Made by a program: the position numbers and the translations under genes. This document shows positions 1-6,187 of a DNA stretch of 8,107 nucleotides, one piece after another. The DNA is from an uncultured Kangiella sp. (GTDB lineage: Bacteria; Pseudomonadota; Gammaproteobacteria; Enterobacterales; DSM-103792), in NCBI GenBank assembly GCA_946481205.1, contig CAMLNB010000155.1, positions 1-8,107 on the forward strand, read 5' to 3'. The notes under the pieces are model-generated. The model was not told the DNA's origin, did no database searches, and worked only from the letters and a program-made list of their open reading frames with translations. Position 1 is the stretch's first letter. Each line of letters starts with the position of its first letter.

Positions 1-111
1 GATGGCGTGATCGAGGTGATTCCGCGGCCAGAACAACAAACCGTGGAATTGCGTTACGACGCGCGCCGGCTCAGCGAGCGCGAGTTGAACGATGTGCTGA
101 CCGGCAAGTAA
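1..111 (+). CDS. C-terminal end of a plus-strand protein, possibly an HMA-like domain (partial)
   Basis: Frame 1 is open from the left edge to a TAA at 109-111 and gives 36 residues ending in VLTGK. The part reading GVIEVIPRPEQQTVELRYD followed by RRLSERELNDVL resembles the last two strands and final helix of a heavy-metal-associated (HMA) fold, where a pattern of GV..V, V.V.YD and (L/I)S..E(L/I)...L is usual. The N-terminal part, where the metal-binding CxxC would lie, is outside the window, so the metal role is inference from a short stretch. The gene converges on the histidine kinase gene, with 54 bases between the two stop codons and no convincing terminator there. The reading frame is fairly safe because it is open and has coding-like composition; the family call is weak. 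Confidence 0.5.
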   Translation, partial: DGVIEVIPRPEQQTVELRYDARRLSERELNDVLTGK

Positions 112-165
112 TCCGTCAGTCGTTGCGCGACAGTTCAGCAAAATCCACGCGGCGTTCCTTTGCTC

Positions 166-1635
166 TCAAATCGCTGGTGTCGCCAACGCCAGCGGCAAGC
201 GAATCTCCGCGACACAACCGCCGCCGTCACGATTGAGCAAATGCAGCGTGCCATCATGTGCTTCGGCAATCTGCCGGCTCAGCACCAAGCCAATTCCTGA
301 ACCGCCTGCCTTGGTGGAGTAGAACGGCACAAAGACATTGTTGCTGTTGCCGAGGCCGGCGCCGCGATCGGCAATGCGCAGGCAAAGCTGGCGGTGCTCG
401 CTATGCGCGCTGACCAAAATCGCGTCGCCGCTGCCATTGGCCTGCATCGCCTCATGAGCATTCTTCAAGACATTGATCAGCAACTGATCGAGTTGCACGG
501 GGTCGGCGAACAGCTGCCAGCTGGTGTTCGCTTCGGCAGGTAGCGGTGCCAGCTGCACGCTGCGATCCGGCGACAGCCGTGACAGGCGCTGCAGCCATTC
601 GGTCACGGCAATCGGCCGCTTGTTCGGTGGCGGCAACCGGGTCAGTTCGGCGTAGCGGCGGATGAATTCGGTCAGGCTTTGTGCGCGCTGCTGGATCAGC
701 TGCAGGCCTTCGAGCAGATCATTTTGCAACTCGCTCGGCGGCGCCGCCGGTATCGGTGATACCGAGGTCGGTGATGCGGAAGACATCGCGCTGTCTCGCA
801 ATAGGCTGTGCAGGCTGGCGCTGATTGAGGCAATCGGTGCCAGCGAGTTGTTCACCTCGTGGCTCAGTACTCGAATCAAACGCTTCCAGGCATTCAGTTC
901 CTCGGCGCGCAGCACCCGCTTCAAATCGGTGACAAACAGCAGGTAATGGTGCCGGCCCTGCTCGCGAAACTGTTCGGCTTGCACGCGCCAGATACCGCTG
1001 GCGCCAGCAAAACGGTGTTCGCGCACGCTAGCTTGGCTATCGTCGAGCAGGTTCTGCACATTCAGCGCTTGCGCGCTGCGGCCACGCAGCTGGCTCCACT
1101 CTGCGCCCAGCAATTGGCAAGCGGCCGGATTGGCCAAGCTCAGCTGCTGTTTGTCATCGAATGCCAGAATCGCGACATCGATATCGCGAATGACTTTGTC
1201 GAGCAGATGCTGGGTTTCTTCGGTCCGCAGCCGCTGATCGCGCAGCCGCTGCGCCAACGTATTGATCTCGCGCACCAACTCGCCATAGCCGCCGGTGTCG
1301 CCATCGCTGCGGCCGCGCAAGCTGAAATCGCCGAGCCGCACCGCCTCGACCAAATTGCTCAGTTTGCGCAGCTGATTGACCAGCCGGCTGCGAATGTACA
1401 GCGCAGTGCCCAGCCACAAGGCCAGCAACAACACTGTCAGCAGAAATGCCGGATGAAAGCTCAGCCAGGCTTGCGTCCACAGCAGCCAACAGAGCAGTGC
1501 GGTCGCTGGCAAACCGCTCAGCAACACCAGCAACGACATCCGGTTTTCGATGGCATTCCAGCGTTGCCAGCGGGTTGCTTTGCTGATCGTTGCCGAAGCG
1601 GTTGTTGTTGAGGATGAGCGGGAAGGCGAGTTCAC
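166..1635 (-). CDS. Membrane sensor histidine kinase (2 TM, HAMP-like, PAS, HisKA, HATPase)
   Basis: This 489-residue kinase should autophosphorylate on His259 and pass the phosphate to the regulator encoded just upstream. A Ser/Thr-rich basic N-terminus leads into two hydrophobic segments (about 33-54 and 61-83) joined by a loop of only about 6 residues, so there is almost no periplasmic sensor. A HAMP-like linker (about 84-135) and a PAS-like domain (about 142-240) follow. The H-box reads LSHEVNNSLAPI (257-268), the form typical of NtrB/NtrY-type kinases. The ATP-binding domain has an N-box with N388 and N392, the G1 motif DRGAGLG (423-429) and FYSTKAGGSGIGL (438-450). All catalytic motifs look intact. 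The start is a GTG whose bases overlap the regulator stop as GTGA, which suggests translational coupling; the nearest Shine-Dalgarno-like GGAG is about 11 bases upstream. The DHp hairpin carries an unusually long low-complexity loop (281-303). The signal is unknown; with so small an external loop it may be sensed in the membrane or by the PAS domain. Confidence 0.93.
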   Translation of the reverse strand: MNSPSRSSSTTTASATISKATRWQRWNAIENRMSLLVLLSGLPATALLCWLLWTQAWLSFHPAFLLTVLLLALWLGTALYIRSRLVNQLRKLSNLVEAVRLGDFSLRGRSDGDTGGYGELVREINTLAQRLRDQRLRTEETQHLLDKVIRDIDVAILAFDDKQQLSLANPAACQLLGAEWSQLRGRSAQALNVQNLLDDSQASVREHRFAGASGIWRVQAEQFREQGRHHYLLFVTDLKRVLRAEELNAWKRLIRVLSHEVNNSLAPIASISASLHSLLRDSAMSSASPTSVSPIPAAPPSELQNDLLEGLQLIQQRAQSLTEFIRRYAELTRLPPPNKRPIAVTEWLQRLSRLSPDRSVQLAPLPAEANTSWQLFADPVQLDQLLINVLKNAHEAMQANGSGDAILVSAHSEHRQLCLRIADRGAGLGNSNNVFVPFYSTKAGGSGIGLVLSRQIAEAHDGTLHLLNRDGGGCVAEIRLPLALATPAI

Positions 1636-2999
1636 AGCTGAAATTTCTCCAGCCGCCGGTAAAACGCCGAGCGGCTCAGGCCAAGCGCTTTCGCGGCGGC
1701 CAGCGCATTGCCATCGTGCTTTTTCAGTGCGGCAATCAGCAGACGTTTCTCCACTTCATCCAGCGTCAGCTCTTGCCAATCGTCCGACATTGCTTGCGGT
1801 GAGGACGCCTGATCCGGCAATACCAGATCGGCGGCCTGGATCAATTGGCCGCGCGCCAGCAGTACCGCACGCTCGACGCAATGGCGCAGTTCCCGGACAT
1901 TACCCGGCCAGCCATAGCGATGCAGCGCGGCGACCGCGTCGGCAGCAAAGCCGCGACAATCACGCTGGTATTTGCTGGCGTAACGTTGCAGGAAGTGGCC
2001 GGCCAGCAACTCGATATCAGCGCCGCGCTGGCGCAGCGGCGGCACGTTCAATTCAATGCCATTCAAACGGTAAAGCAAATCCTGGCGGAACTTGCCTTCG
2101 CGCACCAGCGTTGGCAAATCGGCATTGGTCGCAGCGACAATGCGGACATTGACTTGCTGGCTGCGGCTGCTGCCGACTTTTTCAAACTGGCCGCTTTCGA
2201 GCACGCGCAGCAATTTCGCTTGCTGTGGCAGCGGCAAGTTACCAACTTCATCGAGAAACAGGGTGCCGCCATCAGCCAGCTCAAAGCGGCCGAGTCGGGT
2301 TTCCTTGGCGTCGGTGAACGCGCCTTTCTGGTGACCGAACAATTCGCTTTCGAACAGGCTGTCCGGAATCGCGCCCATATTGACGCTGACAAAACTACGT
2401 TCGCGGCGTGCCGATTGCTGGTGCAGCCACTGTGCCAGCTGGCTTTTGCCGGTGCCGTTCTCGCCAGTCAGCAAAATATTGATATCGGTCGCCGCGACGC
2501 TGCCGGCCTTGGCCAGCAATTGCTGCATCAACGGTGATTGGCCGAGCCACGCTTCCTGCTTTGCTGTTTGCTTCAGCAGCGCATTCTCTTGGCCGAGCCG
2601 GCGAGCATCGCGGCGCTTGTGCGCCAGCTGCACCAAGTTGCCGACGATGGTCAGCAGGCGGGTGTTGTCCCAAGGCTTTTCGATGAAGTCATTGGCACCG
2701 TGACGCATCGCTTCCACGGCAATATCAATGGTGCCCCAACCGGTCATCGCGACAATCGGCAGTTCGGTATCGAGTGCACGCACCTCACGAATCAGGTTCA
2801 TGCCTTCGGTGCCGGAGGTGGTGTCGCGGTCGTAATTCAGATCCATCAGCAGCAGCTCGTAATCCTGCTTCTGCAAGGCAGCCATCGCCGCTGCCGGTGT
2901 GCTGACGGTGTCGCTGCGATAGCCGGCCGATTTGAGCAGCAAGCGCAAAGCGCTCAGTACACTGCTGTCATCGTCAGCGACCAGAATGGTGGCGGTCAT
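1632..2999 (-). CDS. Sigma-54-dependent NtrC-family response regulator (REC-AAA+-Fis HTH)
   Basis: This 455-residue activator should drive RNA polymerase-sigma-54 open-complex formation once phosphorylated. The receiver domain (1-125) has the acidic cluster D9-D11, phospho-acceptor D53, T86 and K108 (in EKPW). A longer loop after D53 (NYDRDTTSGTEG) is, from memory, typical of one subfamily found next to ABC exporters. The AAA+ domain (about 152-385) has Walker A GENGTGKS (179-186), a GAFTDA variant of GAFTGA (226-231), Walker B ending D250-E251, the FRQDLLYRL arginine-finger region (304-312) and a sensor II GNVRELRH (366-373). The Fis-type HTH occupies about 412-455. The ATG at 2999 is chosen because the REC domain begins there with MTATILVADDD and a GGAA lies 5 bases upstream; the frame is open back to 3080, but that part runs into the terminator stem. 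It forms an operon with the kinase. Its target is probably the exporter genes, by inference from position. Confidence 0.95.
   Translation of the reverse strand: MTATILVADDDSSVLSALRLLLKSAGYRSDTVSTPAAAMAALQKQDYELLLMDLNYDRDTTSGTEGMNLIREVRALDTELPIVAMTGWGTIDIAVEAMRHGANDFIEKPWDNTRLLTIVGNLVQLAHKRRDARRLGQENALLKQTAKQEAWLGQSPLMQQLLAKAGSVAATDINILLTGENGTGKSQLAQWLHQQSARRERSFVSVNMGAIPDSLFESELFGHQKGAFTDAKETRLGRFELADGGTLFLDEVGNLPLPQQAKLLRVLESGQFEKVGSSRSQQVNVRIVAATNADLPTLVREGKFRQDLLYRLNGIELNVPPLRQRGADIELLAGHFLQRYASKYQRDCRGFAADAVAALHRYGWPGNVRELRHCVERAVLLARGQLIQAADLVLPDQASSPQAMSDDWQELTLDEVEKRLLIAALKKHDGNALAAAKALGLSRSAFYRRLEKFQL
2307..2324 (-). other. GAFTDA variant of the sigma-54 contact loop (regulator residues 226-231)
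   Basis: The codons spell G-A-F-T-D-A where the family consensus is GAFTGA. The loop is known to touch sigma-54 during ATP hydrolysis. The rest of the AAA+ motifs are intact, so this looks like a natural variant and not a dead protein. Confidence 0.85.
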
Positions 3000-3060
3000 G
3001 CGGTTTCCATCGTTTGCGATCCTTCCTGTGCGGTACACAGCCTCTGGTGCTCGGTGCCGC
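3000..3060 (-). promoter_or_regulatory. Leader/promoter region of the regulator-kinase operon, with a short dyad
   Basis: These 61 bases lie between the exporter terminator and the regulator start, so transcription of the two-component genes must begin here, inside the terminator region, or come by read-through. I see a 5-bp dyad, CTGTG-N5-CACAG (3026-3040), centred about 34 bases upstream of the ATG, which could be an operator. A GGAA at 3005-3008 serves as a weak ribosome binding site. No clear -10/-35 or -24/-12 pair was recognised, so the promoter is inferred from position. Confidence 0.35.
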
Positions 3061-3092
3061 ATAAAACAATCGGGCGCCAAGCGCCCGATTGT
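3061..3092 (-). terminator. Rho-independent terminator of the exporter operon
   Basis: A perfect 12-bp inverted repeat, ACAATCGGGCGC and GCGCCCGATTGT, flanks a 3-base loop (left arm 3066-3077, right arm 3081-3092). On the minus strand the stem is followed by TTTAT, making a short U-tract whose first bases overlap the end of the stem. It starts 22 bases after the permease stop codon. On the plus strand no T-run follows, so it acts on minus-strand transcription only. It separates the exporter genes from the regulator-kinase genes. Confidence 0.88.
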
Positions 3093-3114
3093 GATGTGCT
3101 TGCATGTCCCTGCG

Positions 3115-5535
3115 CTATTCGTAGCGTAGCGCAGCGGCTGGCGACAAGTTTACGGCCCGCCGCGCTGGCAGCAAAGTGGCGGTCATGACCAAGGCGCCAA
3201 CCAACAGCAAAACGCCAAGCGCGATGCCATACATACTGGTTTCCACCTTATACAGCTCGGACGCCACCACCTGCGTCATCAGCAGCCCCAACATCAGTCC
3301 GAAAGCACCGCCGACGACAAAGCGCAATCCACCTTGCCGTACCAGCATCGCCAGGACCTGGTCCTCTGACGCGCCCAATGCGCGCCGGACACCAAGTTCC
3401 TGTGTGCGCAACGCAACAGCGCGGGCAATGACACCATACATGCCACTGCCAGCCAGCAGTATGCCGAGGCCACCGAATGCGAGGAACAGTTTGGCCACGA
3501 AGCTGATGCCGGCAACGCTGCGCAGATGCCTTTCGGTCAGGCTCATGACGTCCTGCAATGGCAAGTCACTGTCGATACGTTGCACTTCGCTCAGCAGCGT
3601 GCGCGCCATTGCCATCGGTTCGCCCTGTGTGCGCAGCGAGATCATCATGTCCTCATTCGGTGTTTGCCGATAGGACAAGTACAGCTCAGGCAGCATCGCA
3701 ACGTCCGAATGTGGCTGGCTATACACCACTTTCTCGACTACGCCGATGACGGTAAACCAATTGCGCGTTTCATTGGTGTGGCGGTAATCCAAGTCAATCC
3801 GCTTGCCAATGGGGTTCTGTCCCGGCCAATTTTTCTCGGCAAAGGCGCGGCTGACAATGACCACCTGCTCGGTGTCTTTCTGATCGCGGCTGTCAAACAG
3901 TCGCCCGTTACGCAAGGGAATGCCGTACAGCGAAAAATAATTGTCAGTGACCACCACTTTGGTGGCGTTGGGGTAGTGCTTGTCCGGCACATCAACGCCT
4001 TCGACTTGGTAAGACCAAATCGGCCCATAGTTGCCCGGCACGTGGCAAGAGAGCGCGACGGCGGCGATGCCCGGTGTCGACTGCATCCTTGATTCCAGTT
4101 GCTCGCTGAATCGAATCAGGTTGTCGGGCTCATCATATTGTTGCTTGTAGAGATCGATATGGGCAGTCAGTACGCCGTCCGTGCGTGCACCGTAATCCGC
4201 GCTGGCGATATTGCGGGTCGATGCGACCAAGGTGAGCGCGGCGATCAGCAAGGCCACCGATACCGCAATCTCGGTGATGACCAAGACATGATTCATTTTG
4301 CTCAACTGCGCACTCTGGGCGCCGTGGGTGCCGTCGCGCAGATGCTTGGTCAGGTCACCACTGCTGGTGCGCAACGCGGGATACAATCCGATCAGCAGCG
4401 CTATTACAACAGCCAAGAGCAAGGCGAGCAGCACCGCTTCGCTGTCAAAGCGGAATTGCCACCAGAACGGCAGGCTGCTGGCCATCTGCTGCAATTGTTG
4501 TGCGCTCCATTGCAGGGCCCAGCTGGCGAGGAAGCAGCCCAAGCCGCCGCCGATAACGGTCAGCAGCAACGCCTCCCACAGCATTTCCCGAACCAAGCGA
4601 TGGCGCGGCGCGCCCAACGCCGAACGTACAGCGATTTCCTTCTGCCGCTCGGCCGCGCGCGCCAGCAGCAGATTGCCGGCATTCAGAATGACCAGCAGCA
4701 AGATGAACGCGGCGGCACCGATCATCAGCCGAATGATGCCCATCGAGTTGTTCATTTCATGCTGAGTCAGCGGCCAAACTTTCACGCTGCTGTTGGCATT
4801 GCTTTCCGGAAACTGTTGCGCCAACTGGGCGGCGATAGCTTTGAGCGCAACATCGGCTTCACTGATGCTGACATCGGCTTTCAGTTTGCCGATCAGGCGG
4901 CCGGCCGGACCGCTGCCAGGAGTGACTGTTCCTTTTCGGATAAGCGGTAACCACGCCTGCGCGACATCCGGAAAGGCGAAGTCCTTTGGCATCACGCCGA
5001 CAATGGTGACCGGTTCGTCATCGAAGCGGACGACTTTACCGACGATTGCCTCGTCACCGTGAAAGTGGCTCTGCCACAGTTGCCAAGACAGCACCATCAC
5101 CGGCGTCGCGTCATCGGCAAAATCGATGGCTTGCAAACGGCGGCCATGAAGCGCCGGTACTGACGTCAGCTCAAAGATGTCACCGCTGCTGAAGCGATAA
5201 GCAATAATCTGGCTTGGCCGTGACGCACCGGACAGCATGCCGTCGGCCCGACGCATAAACGCCAACAACTCGAATCGGGTTTGCTGTGCTTTGAATTGCT
5301 GAAAATCGAACCAGCCTATCGAGTTGCCGCCTTGCTCGACGCCGTTGACCACTTCGCCAACCGTCGCAATGCGATCACCATCCGGATAAGGCAAGTCGGC
5401 GTAAGCCAGCGTGCGCACCAGCACATACATGTAAATGGCGGTGCCGAGTCCAGCGGCCAGCACGAACATCGTCAGTGCGGTAAAGCCCGGCGTTTTCCCC
5501 AGCAAGCGCAGGGCGTAACGGATTTCCTTCCACAT
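3115..5535 (-). CDS. ABC transporter permease, duplicated MacB/FtsX type (ADOP-like)
   Basis: This 806-residue inner-membrane protein should be the membrane partner of the ATPase encoded upstream. It opens with MWKEIRYALRLLGKTPGFT, the usual start of duplicated FtsX permeases. TM1 (about 20-40) is followed by a MacB-like periplasmic core domain (about 45-262), TM2-TM4 (about 268-292, 320-342, 366-386), a linker, TM5 (about 414-438), a second core domain (about 445-672) and TM6-TM8 (about 679-702, 736-758, 768-790). Each half carries the conserved cytoplasmic segment after its first FtsX helix: ERQKEIAVRSALGAPRHRL (296-314) and RTQELGVRRALGAS (710-723). The C-terminus ends in the typical P.AAALRYE. 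At twice the size of LolC-type permeases, it may supply both transmembrane halves in one chain. The ATG at 5535 is chosen because GGGGGA (5540-5545) lies 4 bases upstream and the family N-terminus begins there; the frame is open further, to 5649, but that part is not family-like. The substrate is unknown. Confidence 0.93.
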   Translation of the reverse strand: MWKEIRYALRLLGKTPGFTALTMFVLAAGLGTAIYMYVLVRTLAYADLPYPDGDRIATVGEVVNGVEQGGNSIGWFDFQQFKAQQTRFELLAFMRRADGMLSGASRPSQIIAYRFSSGDIFELTSVPALHGRRLQAIDFADDATPVMVLSWQLWQSHFHGDEAIVGKVVRFDDEPVTIVGVMPKDFAFPDVAQAWLPLIRKGTVTPGSGPAGRLIGKLKADVSISEADVALKAIAAQLAQQFPESNANSSVKVWPLTQHEMNNSMGIIRLMIGAAAFILLLVILNAGNLLLARAAERQKEIAVRSALGAPRHRLVREMLWEALLLTVIGGGLGCFLASWALQWSAQQLQQMASSLPFWWQFRFDSEAVLLALLLAVVIALLIGLYPALRTSSGDLTKHLRDGTHGAQSAQLSKMNHVLVITEIAVSVALLIAALTLVASTRNIASADYGARTDGVLTAHIDLYKQQYDEPDNLIRFSEQLESRMQSTPGIAAVALSCHVPGNYGPIWSYQVEGVDVPDKHYPNATKVVVTDNYFSLYGIPLRNGRLFDSRDQKDTEQVVIVSRAFAEKNWPGQNPIGKRIDLDYRHTNETRNWFTVIGVVEKVVYSQPHSDVAMLPELYLSYRQTPNEDMMISLRTQGEPMAMARTLLSEVQRIDSDLPLQDVMSLTERHLRSVAGISFVAKLFLAFGGLGILLAGSGMYGVIARAVALRTQELGVRRALGASEDQVLAMLVRQGGLRFVVGGAFGLMLGLLMTQVVASELYKVETSMYGIALGVLLLVGALVMTATLLPARRAVNLSPAAALRYE

Positions 5536-5549
5536 AATTTCCCCCTGCA

Positions 5550-5567
5550 TCATCACCCGCGTGATGA
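5550..5567 (-). repeat. Inverted repeat TCATCAC-N4-GTGATGA upstream of the permease
   Basis: The 7-bp arms are perfect (5550-5556 and 5561-5567) with a 4-base spacer. The repeat lies 4 bases upstream of the GGGGGA ribosome binding site of the permease. It could be an operator or an RNA hairpin next to the site of ribosome entry. Confidence 0.5.
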
Positions 5568-5635
5568 CGATGGATTGCAAACCTTTCCCGTGTTGTAGCG
5601 CAGCGTGCCTCACGGTGCAGACCGCCGTTGCCCCG

Positions 5636-5648
5636 TGACCTCCGGTCA
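5636..5648 (-). repeat. Short inverted repeat TGACC-N3-GGTCA
   Basis: The 5-bp arms are perfect with a 3-base spacer, lying 2 bases from the larger hairpin at 5651-5679. On its own it is short enough to arise by chance; it is listed because it clusters with three other dyads. Confidence 0.3.
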
Positions 5649-5650
5649 TT

Positions 5651-5679
5651 GGCGCCAGTCGGTCAAGCCAACTGGCGCC
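5651..5679 (-). repeat. Hairpin GGCGCCAGT / ACTGGCGCC in the VOC-permease gap
   Basis: The 9-bp perfect arms (5651-5659 and 5671-5679) enclose 11 bases. After one mismatch the stem can extend by two more G-C pairs, leaving a 5-base loop. On either strand no T-run follows, so it is not a canonical terminator. It may act as an RNA processing or stability element, or as a protein-binding dyad. Confidence 0.55.
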
Positions 5680-5703
5680 GCTGATTGAAAGCCGACGACA
5701 ACG

Positions 5704-5727
5704 ATCAGGCCGGTACGGCGGCCTGAT
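5704..5727 (-). repeat. Hairpin ATCAGGCCG / CGGCCTGAT spanning the VOC stop codon
   Basis: Perfect 9-bp arms (5704-5712 and 5719-5727) enclose 6 bases. The VOC stop codon at 5705-5707 lies inside one arm, so a ribosome finishing the gene would melt the structure. On the minus strand the following bases are not U-rich. Confidence 0.55.
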
Positions 5728-6142
5728 GGCTCATCTGCTTGGAGGCCAGTTTCAGATCCATCCAGATCGCCTCGAACAAATGACCGTCGACATCCTCGAA
5801 CGCACGGTTGTACAGCCAGCCCATGTCCACGCGCTCGCGCACATCCGCTTTGCCGCCGGCCGCTGCCGCGGCGGCTGTCAGCGCATCGACGGCGTCGCGA
5901 CTGTCGCAGCTCAGGGCAACCAGTGCCGAGCAACTGCCGCGTAAGTCCGGAATCGGTTTGGTGGTAAAGCTGGCAAAGATCTCCCGGCTCAGCAGCTGAA
6001 AGGTCAGCGTCTCCGACCAAACCATGGAGGCCGAATTGCTATCGCTGAACTGTTCATTTTTCTTGCAGCCCAGCGCCTGATAAAAACGGCTCGCGGTAGC
6101 GATATCGGTTACCGGCAGATTGATAAAGACCATTTTTGACAT
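5705..6142 (-). CDS. VOC-fold protein, glyoxalase-like (COG3607 type)
   Basis: This 145-residue cytoplasmic protein has the vicinal-oxygen-chelate fold. It begins MSKMVFINLPVTD, then has the SRFYQALGC helix, SMVWSETLTFQLL, a second half with ALSCDSRDAVDAL, and DVDGHLFEAIWMD near the C-terminus. This matches the COG3607 group annotated loosely as lactoylglutathione lyase-related. At positions where glyoxalase I uses histidine ligands, N8 and probably S78 are seen, while E44 and E124 may remain. Real glyoxalase I activity is therefore doubtful and no reaction is assigned. The start at 6142 is preferred over the in-frame ATG at 6148 because AGGAAG (6149-6154) touches the latter directly but stands 6 bases from the former. 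The gene sits 45 bases after the ATPase stop, inside the export operon, which is an unusual neighbour for this family. A role in protection against the exported compound is possible but speculative. Confidence 0.88.
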   Translation of the reverse strand: MSKMVFINLPVTDIATASRFYQALGCKKNEQFSDSNSASMVWSETLTFQLLSREIFASFTTKPIPDLRGSCSALVALSCDSRDAVDALTAAAAAAGGKADVRERVDMGWLYNRAFEDVDGHLFEAIWMDLKLASKQMSHQAAVPA

Positions 6143-6148
6143 CGACAT

Positions 6149-6154
6149 CTTCCT
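6149..6154 (-). promoter_or_regulatory. Ribosome binding site that sets the VOC start at 6142
   Basis: AGGAAG directly abuts the ATG at 6148 (spacing 0) and is 6 bases from the second in-frame ATG at 6142. Normal spacing supports the second ATG. Confidence 0.7.
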
Positions 6155-6187
6155 GGTGAATTGAGGGTTCTGTTTATCTCAACGACT

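Larger units (their letters stand above)
5536..5704 (-). promoter_or_regulatory. 169-base intercistronic region between the VOC and permease genes
   Basis: No gene was recognised here. The region contains or touches four inverted repeats: 5704-5727 across the VOC stop codon, 5651-5679, 5636-5648, and 5550-5567 just before the permease ribosome binding site. None is followed by a U-run in the minus-strand direction, so no intrinsic terminator is present. The longest junction in the operon falls here, while the others are about 35-45 bases. It may hold an internal promoter or a structured leader controlling permease translation; this is inference. Confidence 0.45.

Noticed and set aside
112..165. 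A bidirectional terminator between the convergent HMA-like fragment and kinase genes
   Set aside because: Only a 4-bp GTCG/CGAC hairpin with no T-tract was found, which is no better than chance.
859..1611. A 250-codon plus-strand open frame opposite the kinase N-terminal half
   Set aside because: It is low-complexity Ala/Gln-rich sequence and overlaps the TM, HAMP-like and PAS segments of a well-supported kinase.
3066..3092. A possible sigma-54 -24/-12 element (TGGCGC followed by TTGT) before the regulator gene
   Set aside because: The spacing is one base short, the -24 box reads TGGCGC where consensus is TGGCAC, and the bases belong to the perfect terminator stem, which explains them better.
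4099..4950. A 283-codon plus-strand open frame opposite the permease gene
   Set aside because: Its composition is Gln/Arg-rich with no motif, and the minus strand carries clear FtsX and core-domain signatures throughout this stretch.
5572..5592. A possible sigma-54 -12 box (TTTGCAA) upstream of the permease on the minus strand
   Set aside because: The matching -24 position has only a shifted run of G with no TGGCAC-like sequence; the match is too weak to annotate.
5536..5649. A 38-residue N-terminal extension of the permease frame
   Set aside because: The extension has no family resemblance and precedes the strong GGGGGA ribosome binding site for the ATG at 5535, where the family N-terminus begins.
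5651..5679. The GGCGCC hairpin as an intrinsic terminator after the VOC gene
   Set aside because: On neither strand is the stem followed by a T-run, so it was kept only as an inverted repeat.
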